Made by a program: the position numbers and the translations under genes. From Paracoccus zeaxanthinifaciens ATCC 21588 (GTDB lineage: Bacteria > Pseudomonadota > Alphaproteobacteria > Rhodobacterales > Rhodobacteraceae), in NCBI RefSeq assembly GCF_000420145.1, contig NZ_ATUJ01000015.1, positions 1-64,000 of the forward strand: 64,000 bases of DNA, given 5' to 3'. Of the stretch, positions 37,950 to 45,886 are shown in pieces. Under the pieces are notes generated by a model. The model did no database searches and was not told where the DNA came from. It was given only the letters and a program-made list of their open reading frames with translations. Within the stretch, counting starts at the first letter, position 1, and each line of letters begins with the position of its first letter.

Positions 37950-38950
37950 GCTGTCTCCTCCCATTCCAGTTCGTCGTCCAGCGGTGCAAGCATCGCGGCG
38001 ACGGCCTCGGGCGTCGCTGCGGCCTGCCAGTCCGGCTGGCGATCCTTGTCGATGATCTGCGCGCGCACGCCTTCCAGGAAATCGCCCTGCCGCGTGGCGC
38101 GGGCGGTAAAGCGGAACTCTCGTGACAGCGATTGCTGCATGCGGTCGTCGGCCCGCGCGGCGCGCACCATCTCCAGCCCCGCCGCCATCGACAGCGGAGA
38201 GTTGCGGTCCAGCGCCTTCAGGCTGTCGGCGTCGCCCTGCGCCTCCAACCTTGCGCGGATCTGTTCCAGGTCATGCCCACCGAAGGCCGACAGATCCCGC
38301 GTGGCCAGGGGTGCATCGGGCGGGGTCTGGCCCCGGATCAGCGTCGCGTCCCCCGTCCGTTCCAGTTCGGCGATCAGGTCGGGCCAGAGGTCCTCGGGCA
38401 GATAGCTGTCGGCAAAGCGCGCATGGATCGCGTCGCCCGGTCCCATCCGCGCGCCCGTCAGCGCCAGGTATTCGCCGATCCGGCCCGGCGCGCGCGCCAG
38501 AAGCCAGGTGCCGCCCACGTCGGGGATCAGGCCGATGCCGCTTTCGGGCATGGCGATCCGGGTCGTGTCGCCGACGATGCGGTGCCCGGCATGGCCACCC
38601 ACGCCGACGCCCCCGCCCATCACGAAGCCCTGCATGAAGGCGACGATCGGCTTGGGATAATCCGCGATGGCCGCGTTCATGCGGTATTCGTCGCGGAAGA
38701 AATCCGCTCCGACCGAATGATCGCCCGCCTTGCCCGCGTGATAGACCGCGGCGATGTCGCCGCCCGCGCAGAAGGCGCGCTCGCCCTCGGCGTCGATGAT
38801 GACCAGGTCCACATCCGCATCCTCGCGCCAGTCGTCCAGCGCGCGGTGGATCGCCTGCGCCATCGGGTGGCTCAGCGCGTTCAGGGCCTTGGGCCGCGTG
38901 AAGGTGATGCGGCCCGCGCGGCCCGTCTTGCGGATGCTGAGATCGGTCAC
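37946..38950 (-). CDS. 3-hydroxyisobutyryl-CoA hydrolase (enoyl-CoA hydratase/isomerase family)
   Basis: This enzyme releases CoA from 3-hydroxyisobutyryl-CoA, the step before MmsB. The 334-aa crotonase-fold protein has the longer form typical of the hydrolase subgroup. Motifs are AFCAGGDIAAVYHAG (oxyanion hole), GFVMGGGVGVGGHAGHRI, and PESGIGLIPDVGGTWLLAR with the catalytic Glu and Asp. The operon context decides between this and a plain enoyl-CoA hydratase. It starts four bases after the acyl-CoA dehydrogenase gene. Confidence 0.88.
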   Translation of the reverse strand: MTDLSIRKTGRAGRITFTRPKALNALSHPMAQAIHRALDDWREDADVDLVIIDAEGERAFCAGGDIAAVYHAGKAGDHSVGADFFRDEYRMNAAIADYPKPIVAFMQGFVMGGGVGVGGHAGHRIVGDTTRIAMPESGIGLIPDVGGTWLLARAPGRIGEYLALTGARMGPGDAIHARFADSYLPEDLWPDLIAELERTGDATLIRGQTPPDAPLATRDLSAFGGHDLEQIRARLEAQGDADSLKALDRNSPLSMAAGLEMVRAARADDRMQQSLSREFRFTARATRQGDFLEGVRAQIIDKDRQPDWQAAATPEAVAAMLAPLDDELEWEETA

Positions 38951-38954
38951 GTCG

Positions 38955-40100
38955 TCACCCCCTGTCAGCCAGCATGGAGCGGCCGATGATCAGCCGCATG
39001 ATCTCGTTCGTGCCTTCCAGGATCTGGTGGACGCGCAGGTCGCGCACGATCTTCTCGATCCCGTAATCGGCCAGATAGCCATAGCCACCATGCAGTTGCA
39101 GGCACTGGTTCGCCACCTCGAATGCGCGGTCGGTGACCTGCAGCTTGGCCATGGCGCAGAACTTGGTCGCGTCGGGCGCGCCCTGGTCCAGCATCCACGC
39201 GGCCTGGCGCAGGAAGATGCGACTGGATTGCAGCGCGGTCTCCATCTCGGCCAGGCGGAACTGCAGGGCCTGGAACTGATCCAGAGACTTTCCGAAGGCG
39301 CGACGCTCGGACATGTAGGCGACGGTGCGGTCCAGCGCGGCCTGCGCGCCGCCAAGCGCCGAGGCCGCGATGTTCAGCCGACCCCCGTCCAGCCCCGCCA
39401 TCGCATAGGAAAAGCCGCGGCCTTCCTCGCCCAGCAGGTTGTCCGCGGGGATGCGGCAGTCGTCGAACTGGACCTGCGCGGTGGGCTGGGACCGCCAGCC
39501 CATCTTGTCCTCGGGGGCGCCGAAGGACAGGCCGGGGGTCGCATCCTCGACGATGACGGCGCTGATGCCGCGCGGGCCGTCGCCGCCGGTGCGCACCATC
39601 GACAGGTAGGCGTCCGAATACCCCCCGCCCGAGATGAACGCCTTGGTCCCGTTCAGCAGCCAGCCGTCGCCGTCGCGTTCCGCGCGGCTGCGCAGGGCGG
39701 CGGCGTCCGATCCCGATCCGGGTTCGGTCAGGCAATAGCTGAAGATCTTCTCCATCCGCGCCAGCGGGGGCAGCCAGCGTTCGCGGGCGGCGTCGCTGCC
39801 GAATTTCTGGATCATCCCGCCGCACATGTTGTGGATCGACAGGAAGGACGCGACCGAGGGGCATGCCATCGACAGCGCCTCGAAGATCAGCGTCCCGTCC
39901 AGGCGGCCAAGGCCCGATCCGCCATGTTCCTCGGCCACGAAGATCCCGCCCAGGCCCAAAGCGGCCACGTCCGGCCAGAGGTCCTTCGGGATCGTGCCGT
40001 CCTGTTCCCACTGATGTGCGTGGGGTGCGATCCGGTCCTGTCCGAAATCGCGTGCCATCTCGAAGATGGCGGTCTGTTCCTCGGTCAATGCGAAGTCCAT
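38955..40100 (-). CDS. Acyl-CoA dehydrogenase, probably isobutyryl-CoA dehydrogenase
   Basis: This FAD enzyme would oxidise isobutyryl-CoA to methacrylyl-CoA in the valine pathway. The 381-aa protein has the three-domain acyl-CoA dehydrogenase plan: ALTEEQTAIFEMARDF at the N-terminus, CLTEPGSGSDAA and GTKAFISGGG in the FAD domain, and LQLHGGYGYLADYGIEKIVRDLRVHQILEGTNEIMR, given here in overlapping parts, in the C-terminal domain with the catalytic Glu before GTNE. GGGGAGGGAGA precedes the ATG. The specific substrate is inferred from neighbours. Confidence 0.88.
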   Translation of the reverse strand: MDFALTEEQTAIFEMARDFGQDRIAPHAHQWEQDGTIPKDLWPDVAALGLGGIFVAEEHGGSGLGRLDGTLIFEALSMACPSVASFLSIHNMCGGMIQKFGSDAARERWLPPLARMEKIFSYCLTEPGSGSDAAALRSRAERDGDGWLLNGTKAFISGGGYSDAYLSMVRTGGDGPRGISAVIVEDATPGLSFGAPEDKMGWRSQPTAQVQFDDCRIPADNLLGEEGRGFSYAMAGLDGGRLNIAASALGGAQAALDRTVAYMSERRAFGKSLDQFQALQFRLAEMETALQSSRIFLRQAAWMLDQGAPDATKFCAMAKLQVTDRAFEVANQCLQLHGGYGYLADYGIEKIVRDLRVHQILEGTNEIMRLIIGRSMLADRG

Positions 40101-40125
40101 GCGTCTCCCTCCCCAGATCCGCTTG

Positions 40126-40145
40126 AATTGAACGCATGTTTAATT
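40126..40145. promoter_or_regulatory. Near-perfect palindrome upstream of the acyl-CoA dehydrogenase gene
   Basis: AATTGAAC (40126-40133), GCAT, GTTTAATT (40138-40145): seven of eight arm positions pair. It lies 26 bases before the start codon in the 116-bp mmsA-acd gap, the usual place for a TetR- or GntR-type operator. No regulator is assigned. Confidence 0.4.
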
Positions 40146-40181
40146 GGCAGATGTTGCCAGAATGTTGCAAGGCGAAAGCGA

Positions 40182-40210
40182 TTGGCCGGGGCGAACACCG
40201 CCCCGGCCAA
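40182..40210 (-). terminator. Strong hairpin between mmsA and the acyl-CoA dehydrogenase gene
   Basis: TTGGCCGGGGCG (40182-40193) pairs perfectly with CGCCCCGGCCAA (40199-40210), a 12-base stem with a five-base loop, directly after the mmsA stop. On the minus strand only TCGCTTTCG follows, so it may terminate partially or stabilise the mmsA mRNA end rather than stop all transcription. Confidence 0.65.
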
Positions 40211-40216
40211 CCCGTC

Positions 40217-41716
40217 TTATTCCATGGCCTTGAAGTTGAACTCTCCGCCTTCCTTGATCCCCGAGGGCCAGCGCGCGGTGACCGTCTTGGTGCGGGTGTA
40301 GAAGCGGAAGGCGTCCGGGCCGTGCTGGTTCAGGTCGCCGAAGCCCGACTTCTTCCAGCCGCCGAAGGTGTGATAGGCCAGCGGAACCGGGATCGGGACG
40401 TTGATGCCGACCATGCCGATATTGATGCGGTTCGCGAAATCGCGCGCCGTGTCGCCGTCGCGGGTGAAGATCGCGGTGCCGTTGCCGTATTCGTGGTCGA
40501 TGGCCAGCTTGATCGCTTCCTCGTAGCTGCCGGCGCGGACGGTGGACAGCACGGGACCGAAGATCTCTTGCTTGTAGATGTCCATGTCGGGCGTCACGCG
40601 GTCGAACAGGTGCGGACCGACGAAGAAGCCGTCCTCGTAGCCCTGCAGGCTGAAGTCGCGGCCATCGACCACCAGCTCGGCGCCCTGGTCGACACCGGAC
40701 TGGACCAGGCGCAGGATGTTCTCCTTGGCGGCCTTGGTCACGACGGGGCCGTAATCGACATCGTCGCCCGCGGTCCAGGGACCGACCTTCAGCGCCTCGA
40801 TGCGGGGAACCAGCTTCTCGATCAGGGCATCGGCGGTCTTCTCGCCCACCGGCACCGCGACCGAGATCGCCATGCAGCGTTCGCCCGCCGCGCCGTAGCC
40901 CGCGCCGATCAGCGCGTCGGCGGCCTTGTCCATGTCCGCGTCGGGCATGATGATCATGTGGTTCTTCGCGCCGCCGAAGCACTGCGCGCGCTTGCCGGTC
41001 GCGGCGGCGCGTTCATAGATGTACTGCGCGATGGGCGTCGATCCGACGAAGCCGACGGCCTGGACGACTTCGTTGTCGAGGATCGCGTCCACGCTGTCCT
41101 TGTCGCCGTTCACGACCTGCAGCACGCCGTCGGGCAGGCCCGCCTCCTTCAGCAGTTCCGCCAGCATCAGCGGGACCGAGGGGTCGCGCTCGGACGGCTT
41201 GAGGATCATGGCGTTGCCCGCTGCCAGCGCCGGGCCGATCTTCCACAGCGGGATCATGGCCGGGAAGTTGAAGGGCGTGATGCCCGCGACCACCCCGAGC
41301 GGCTGGCGCATCGAATACATGTCGATGCCGGGACCGGCGCTGTCGGTGAAATCGCCCTTGAGCAGGTGGGGCGCGCCGATGCAGAACTCGATCACCTCGA
41401 GCCCGCGCTGGATGTCGCCCTTGGCGTCCGGGAAGGTCTTGCCGTGTTCGCTGGACAACACCTCGGCCATCTTGTCCATGTCGCGATTGATGAGGCGCAC
41501 GAACTCCATCATGACGCGGGCGCGGCGCTGCGGGTTGGTCGCTCCCCATGCGACCTGTGCATCGGCGGCGCGGGCGATCGCGTCGTCCAGCTCGGCCTTG
41601 GTCGCCAGCGAGACGCGTGCCTGAACCTCGCCGGTGGCGGGGTTGAACACGTCGGCGAAGCGGCCCGACGTGCCCTTGTATTCCTTGCCGTCGATCCAGT
41701 GATGAATCTCTTTCAT
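40217..41716 (-). CDS. mmsA: CoA-acylating methylmalonate-semialdehyde dehydrogenase
   Basis: MmsA converts methylmalonate semialdehyde to propionyl-CoA with NAD+ and CoA, the last valine-specific step. The 499-aa aldehyde dehydrogenase has PFNFPAMIPLWKIGPALAAGN, given as the block at 148-168, the Rossmann VGFVGSTPIAQYIY, and the catalytic Cys281 in AAGERCMAIS. AGGAGG lies seven bases before the ATG at 41716; the frame continues upstream without support. It heads the operon and is divergent from a LysR gene. Confidence 0.95.
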   Translation of the reverse strand: MKEIHHWIDGKEYKGTSGRFADVFNPATGEVQARVSLATKAELDDAIARAADAQVAWGATNPQRRARVMMEFVRLINRDMDKMAEVLSSEHGKTFPDAKGDIQRGLEVIEFCIGAPHLLKGDFTDSAGPGIDMYSMRQPLGVVAGITPFNFPAMIPLWKIGPALAAGNAMILKPSERDPSVPLMLAELLKEAGLPDGVLQVVNGDKDSVDAILDNEVVQAVGFVGSTPIAQYIYERAAATGKRAQCFGGAKNHMIIMPDADMDKAADALIGAGYGAAGERCMAISVAVPVGEKTADALIEKLVPRIEALKVGPWTAGDDVDYGPVVTKAAKENILRLVQSGVDQGAELVVDGRDFSLQGYEDGFFVGPHLFDRVTPDMDIYKQEIFGPVLSTVRAGSYEEAIKLAIDHEYGNGTAIFTRDGDTARDFANRINIGMVGINVPIPVPLAYHTFGGWKKSGFGDLNQHGPDAFRFYTRTKTVTARWPSGIKEGGEFNFKAME

Positions 41717-41782
41717 GGCGTCCTCCTGTTCGCTTTGAGGGCACTCTATCCTTGCGGAAATGCGGCTTGAAGGGGCATGATG

Positions 41783-41808
41783 GCAAAAGGGTTTTGCAAA
41801 TTCGCAAA
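41783..41808. promoter_or_regulatory. Overlapping palindromes with TTTGCAAA between mmsA and lysR
   Basis: GCAAAA-GGG-TTTTGC (41783-41797) overlaps TTTGC-AAATTC-GCAAA (41793-41808). The region contains TTTGCAAA (41793-41800) followed directly by TTCGCAAA (41801-41808). It ends eight bases before the LysR start codon and 67 bases upstream of mmsA. It could bind the LysR protein, or an ScfR-type regulator whose known motif is TTTGCAAA. Confidence 0.5.
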
Positions 41809-41816
41809 GGGTGGGA

Positions 41817-42728
41817 ATGGACTGGGACGACCTGCGCATCTTTCTTGCGGTGGCCCGCACCGAGAGCCTGTCGGGCGCGGGGCGGCGGCTGTCGATGGAC
41901 GCATCCACCGTGGGGCGGCGCGTCACGCGGTTGGAATCCGCGATCGGGGCGGCGCTGTTCCTGAAGACGCCGCAGGGCTATCAGCTGACGAACGAGGGCG
42001 CGCGCCTGGTCGCCCCCGCCGAGGCCGCCGAGCAGGCCGCCCAGGCCGCGGCCGAGGCCGTCAACCGCGAGGCCGGCATCACCGGCCAGCTGCGCATCGG
42101 TGCGCCTGACGGCTGCGCCAACTACCTGCTGCCGCAGGTCGCCCTGCAGATCTCGCGCCTGCATCCGGGGTTGGAGATCCAGATCGTGGCCCTGCCGCGC
42201 GTCGTCAACCTGACCAGACGAGAGGCCGACATGGCCATCGCCGTGTCGCCCCCTGATACGGGGCGGCTGACGGTGCAGCGGCTGGCGGATTACCGGCTGC
42301 ATCTTGCGGCGCATGGGGATTACCTGTCGCGGCGCGCGCCGATCCGCGACCTGGCCGATCTGCACGGGCACCGGATGATCAGCTATATCCCCGACATGAT
42401 CTTCGACCGGGAACTGGACTACCTGTCGGCGACCGGTGTGGGGACGGCGCAGATCACCTCGAACTCGGTCGCGGTGCAGATGCAGGCGGTGCGCAGCGGG
42501 GCGGGCCTGGGGATCGTCCACGATTTCGCGCTGCCCTTCGCGCCGGGGGTGCGGCGGATCCTGACGGATCGCGTCTCGCTCAGGCGCAGCTTCTGGCTGA
42601 TCCGCCATGCCGACGACCGCGCGTCGCGTCGGCTGAGCCTTCTGGCGGATGCCGTCGCACAGGGCGTCCGCGCCGAGGTCGCGCGCCTCGAGGCGCTGGT
42701 CGCCGCGGACGAGGCCGCCCGCACTTGA
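41817..42728 (+). CDS. LysR-family transcriptional regulator
   Basis: The 303-aa protein has the LysR winged helix-turn-helix at residues 1-60 (LRIFLAVARTESLSGAGRRL, ASTVGRRVTRLE) and a substrate-binding effector domain from about 90 (GQLRIGAPDGCANYLLP). The ATG at 41817 follows AAAGGGTGGGA; a GTG six bases upstream is possible. It is divergent from mmsA with a 100-bp gap holding palindromes, so control of the valine operon and of itself is the natural inference. Confidence 0.87.
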   Translation: MDWDDLRIFLAVARTESLSGAGRRLSMDASTVGRRVTRLESAIGAALFLKTPQGYQLTNEGARLVAPAEAAEQAAQAAAEAVNREAGITGQLRIGAPDGCANYLLPQVALQISRLHPGLEIQIVALPRVVNLTRREADMAIAVSPPDTGRLTVQRLADYRLHLAAHGDYLSRRAPIRDLADLHGHRMISYIPDMIFDRELDYLSATGVGTAQITSNSVAVQMQAVRSGAGLGIVHDFALPFAPGVRRILTDRVSLRRSFWLIRHADDRASRRLSLLADAVAQGVRAEVARLEALVAADEAART

Positions 42729-42783
42729 CGCGGCCCGCGACCGGACGAAAGATGGAAGCAAGCAGTTTCGAGGAGGAGACGAC

Positions 42784-43245
42784 ATGCTGGTCAAACAATT
42801 GCTGGCGTTGAAGCATGACGCGGCCAAGCCCTGGATCGAGTCCGGCACCATCGTCACGATCAAGCCCGAGGTCACCCTGGCCGAGGCCGCGCAGCTTCTG
42901 GCCGACATGCGCATCGGCGCCGCCGTCGTCTCGGATGACGGTGCCTCGCCCATCGGCATCCTGTCGGAACGCGACATCGTGCGCCAGCTTGGCAAGCACG
43001 GGGTCGAGGTCCTGAAGCAGCCCATCAGCGAGGTGATGACCCGCAGCATCCAGACCTGCGCGCCGGGCGACGACGCGCTGTCCGTGCTGGAGCGGATGAC
43101 CGAAGGCCGCTTCCGTCACATGCCGGTCATCGACGACGAGGGCGTGATGCTTGGCGTCATCTCGATCGGGGATGCCGTCAGCGGCCGCCTCAAGGAACTG
43201 GACGCCGAGAAGGACGCCCTGACCGGGATGATCATGGGGAACTGA
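42784..43245 (+). CDS. CBS-domain protein
   Basis: The 153-aa protein is essentially a CBS pair (Bateman module). The first CBS is at about 20-75 (GTIVTIKPEVTLAEAAQLL, GILSERDIVRQL), the second at about 85-140 (MTRSIQTCAPGDDALSVLERM, HMPVIDDEGVMLGVISIGD). Such free-standing modules bind adenine nucleotides and regulate partners that cannot be identified here. GAGGAGGAGA precedes the ATG; the upstream frame is shadow. The neighbours, LysR and coaD, give no firm functional link. Confidence 0.87.
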   Translation: MLVKQLLALKHDAAKPWIESGTIVTIKPEVTLAEAAQLLADMRIGAAVVSDDGASPIGILSERDIVRQLGKHGVEVLKQPISEVMTRSIQTCAPGDDALSVLERMTEGRFRHMPVIDDEGVMLGVISIGDAVSGRLKELDAEKDALTGMIMGN

Positions 43246-43342
43246 CGCCAAGTCGGCGCGGGGCGGCCGGGATCACGTTCTTGCAATCGGGCCGCAAATG
43301 CGCTTTGCCTTGGGCCCGAGACCCACACGAAGGACGCGCCAT

Positions 43343-43834
43343 ATGCGGATCGGCCTCTATCCCGGCACATTCGACCCCATCACCCTGGGGCATATCGACA
43401 TCATCGAGCGCGCGATGGCGCTGGTCGACCGGCTGGTGATCGGGGTCGCGATAAACCGCGACAAGGGTCCGCTGTTCGACCTCGAGGAGCGCGTTGCGAT
43501 GGTGCAGGCCGAATGCGACCGCATCGCCGCCCGGACCGGAGGAGAGATCCTGGTCCACCCCTTTGAGAACCTGCTGATCGACTGCGCCCGCGACGTGGGC
43601 GCCAGCCTGATCGTGCGCGGCCTGCGCGCGGTCGCGGATTTCGAATACGAGTTCCAGATGGTCGGCATGAACCGCGCCCTGGACAACGAGATCGAGACCG
43701 TCTTCCTGATGGCCGATGCGCGCCGTCAGGCGATTGCGTCCAAGCTGGTCAAGGAAATCGCACGGCTGCATGGGGACGTGTCGAAATTCGTCAGTCCCCC
43801 CGTTGCCGAGGCGCTGGTCAGGCGCTTCGCCTGA
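43343..43834 (+). CDS. coaD: Pantetheine-phosphate adenylyltransferase
   Basis: CoaD transfers AMP to 4'-phosphopantetheine, the penultimate step of coenzyme A synthesis. The 163-aa protein has the nucleotidyltransferase motif GTFDPITLGH (8-17, TxGH 14-17), RDVGASLIVRGLRAVADFEYEFQM split around residues 90-113 (substrate binding), and the ISSxxVKE-like IASKLVKEIARL near 135. The ATG at 43343 gives the usual family length. Confidence 0.95.
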   Translation: MRIGLYPGTFDPITLGHIDIIERAMALVDRLVIGVAINRDKGPLFDLEERVAMVQAECDRIAARTGGEILVHPFENLLIDCARDVGASLIVRGLRAVADFEYEFQMVGMNRALDNEIETVFLMADARRQAIASKLVKEIARLHGDVSKFVSPPVAEALVRRFA

Positions 43835-43868
43835 GCCCCTGCGCCCGCAACACAGTGCAGAAAGCAGA

Positions 43869-43897
43869 AAGCCCGCGGGATCCGCGGGCTTCTTTCG
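43869..43897. terminator. Bidirectional terminator between coaD and bactofilin
   Basis: AAGCCCGCGG (43869-43878) and CCGCGGGCTT (43882-43891) form a perfect ten-base stem with a three-base loop, flanked by pyrimidine-rich CTTTCG on the plus strand and TCTGCTTTC on the minus strand. It separates convergent genes. Confidence 0.85.
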
Positions 43898-43915
43898 TTC
43901 GGTGGGATCTGCCGA

Positions 43916-44416
43916 TCACTCGGACGGCGGGGCCAGCTTCTTGGTGCCGCCATTGTTCAGCGGGTCTTCCTGACGCTGGACCGAACCCTCGAAATGGGCG
44001 CCGGATTCGATGGCGATGGTCTTGTGGATGATGTCGCCCTCGACGCGCGCGGTCGCCGACAGGCGCACCTTGAGGCCGCGGACGCGGCCCACGACGCGAC
44101 CGTTCACCACGACGTCGTCGCCGACGATCTCGCCCTTGATGGTCGCGCTTTCGCCGATGGTCAGTTGGTGGGCGCGGATGTCGCCCTCGACCGTACCCTC
44201 GATCTGGATGTCGCCCTGCGTCTTGATGTTGCCCGTGACGATCAGGTCCGAGGACAGGACCGACGGCACCGCGCGCGGACGCGGAGCGGCGGGCGCGGGC
44301 TGTGCCGCGGCTTCGGGCTTGCGCTGCTCGGGGGCGGGGGCGGTTTCGGCGGCCGCAGCCTGCGGGGCGCTCGATTGCTGGGGACGGTTCTCGGTCACGC
44401 GGGTCTTACTGAACAT
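43916..44416 (-). CDS. Bactofilin-type polymer-forming cytoskeletal protein
   Basis: The 166-aa protein has a disordered Ala/Pro/Gln-rich N-terminus (to about 50), then a bactofilin domain of repeated short beta strands (LIVTGNIKTQGDIQIEGTVEG, LTIGESATIKGEIVGDDVVV, VEGDIIHKTIAIESGAHFEG). This is the right-handed beta-helix that self-assembles without nucleotides. It overlaps the end of the upstream M23 peptidase gene by 11 bases. That pairing is known for bactofilins that position cell-wall hydrolases. Confidence 0.9.
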   Translation of the reverse strand: MFSKTRVTENRPQQSSAPQAAAAETAPAPEQRKPEAAAQPAPAAPRPRAVPSVLSSDLIVTGNIKTQGDIQIEGTVEGDIRAHQLTIGESATIKGEIVGDDVVVNGRVVGRVRGLKVRLSATARVEGDIIHKTIAIESGAHFEGSVQRQEDPLNNGGTKKLAPPSE

Positions 44417-45698
44417 TTTCTGCTGCCTTGATGAAGCTCATCGGGTCCACGGCCCGACCGTTCATGCGCACCTCGTAATGCAGGTGCGGCCCGGTCGAGC
44501 GTCCGGTATTCCCCATAGCACCGATCGTGTCGCCTTGCGACACCCTTTCGCCCTGACGCACGTTGATGCGGCTCAGGTGGGCATAGCGGGTCTCGGTGCC
44601 CAGCTCGTGCTCGATCTTGATGAGGTTGCCATAGGCACCCGAACGGCCCGCGAAGGTCACGACGCCGTCGCCGGTGGCATGGATCGGCGTGCCGACGGGA
44701 CCGGCCATGTCCACGCCCTCGTGCATGCGGCCCCAACGGCGACCGAAGCCCGAGGTATAACGGAAGCTCTGGAAGACGGGCATGGCCAGCGGCAGCTTCT
44801 CGATGGCGATGCGATAGGTGTTCATCTGGTCCAGCGTGACCACGATCTGGCGGGCCTTGGTCTCGCCCTCGCTCAGGGCGGCATTGCCGCGGGTCGAGTA
44901 GGACAGCGGCGTCAGCGGGCCGCCCTGGCCGCTATAGCCTGCGCGGATGGTGCGCAGCACCGCGTCGGGGTTCATCCCGACCGACCGGAACACGTCGTCC
45001 AGCGGCGCGACGGACACGGTCACCGCGTCCTCCAGCTGGGTAAGGATCTCGTCGTTGCGGGCGATGATCTCGGCGCGCTCGACGCGCAGTTCCTCGGCGG
45101 CCAGCTGGGCCTCCTCGGCGGCCTTGACGGCCTCGTGGCGTTCGACGCTGGCATTGCGCAGCTCGCCCGACAGGATGTCCAGCGCGGTCGAGACCTCGAT
45201 GGTGCGGTCGGTCGCGCTGTCATCGGTCTGGGCCTCGGCCATGCGCAGGGCGTCGTCGCGTTCCGCGATTGTGTCGCGCAGGCTGGTGCGGACGGCGTCG
45301 AGGCCGCCCTCCAGCTCGCGGCGGCGTTCCTCGCTGGCCAGAAGCTGCGACTGCATCTGCGACACCTGGTCCATCGCGACCGAGAAGCGGTTCTGCGCGG
45401 CCAGCGCCTCGGAGGCGCGGGCGTCGCGTTCGGCCTGAAGCTGGTTCAGGCGCTCCTCGAACGCGGCCTGGCTGCGCATGATCTGGTCGCGGCTGTTGCC
45501 CGAGCTGACGGCGTCGATAACAAGGAACGAGCTTGCGACCAGCGTCCAGCCGAAGACCACGGTGACGCCGCCGATCCCGGCGATCTGGGTCAGGGGACGA
45601 AGACGGACGAAGCGGGTCGTGTCATCGGACCGGAGGAAAAGACGCTGTTCGGGAAGCCACTTTTCCAGCTTGGAATTCAATCGTTCCATCACGGTCAT
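44406..45698 (-). CDS. M23-family murein endopeptidase with coiled coil
   Basis: The 430-aa inner-membrane protein has a cytoplasmic start, one membrane segment (about 43-66), a long periplasmic coiled coil (about 70-235, rich in Gln/Glu/Arg/Ala), and a C-terminal LytM/M23 domain. HEGVD and HLHYEV carry the zinc ligands and the catalytic His, so it is probably an active D,D-endopeptidase. The start at 45698 (MTVMERLN) was preferred; the 32 codons upstream start with TTG and lack a Shine-Dalgarno sequence. It is coupled to bactofilin. Confidence 0.87.
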   Translation of the reverse strand: MTVMERLNSKLEKWLPEQRLFLRSDDTTRFVRLRPLTQIAGIGGVTVVFGWTLVASSFLVIDAVSSGNSRDQIMRSQAAFEERLNQLQAERDARASEALAAQNRFSVAMDQVSQMQSQLLASEERRRELEGGLDAVRTSLRDTIAERDDALRMAEAQTDDSATDRTIEVSTALDILSGELRNASVERHEAVKAAEEAQLAAEELRVERAEIIARNDEILTQLEDAVTVSVAPLDDVFRSVGMNPDAVLRTIRAGYSGQGGPLTPLSYSTRGNAALSEGETKARQIVVTLDQMNTYRIAIEKLPLAMPVFQSFRYTSGFGRRWGRMHEGVDMAGPVGTPIHATGDGVVTFAGRSGAYGNLIKIEHELGTETRYAHLSRINVRQGERVSQGDTIGAMGNTGRSTGPHLHYEVRMNGRAVDPMSFIKAAENVQ

Positions 45699-45886
45699 GT
45701 TCAGACACTGTCCCCCGGTTCGCGGCCTTGTTGCCTGATCGATCGGTCGCGTTGGTTCCATTTCCGGACGGGTAAACAGCTTCTGTGCCTTCAAGGCAAC
45801 AACGCAGGAGTTAACGCCCCTTGCATTACGCGAAACTTTGCCGCCATCGGCGGGAACCTGCCGACTTATGTCTGCATGACAGCCGC

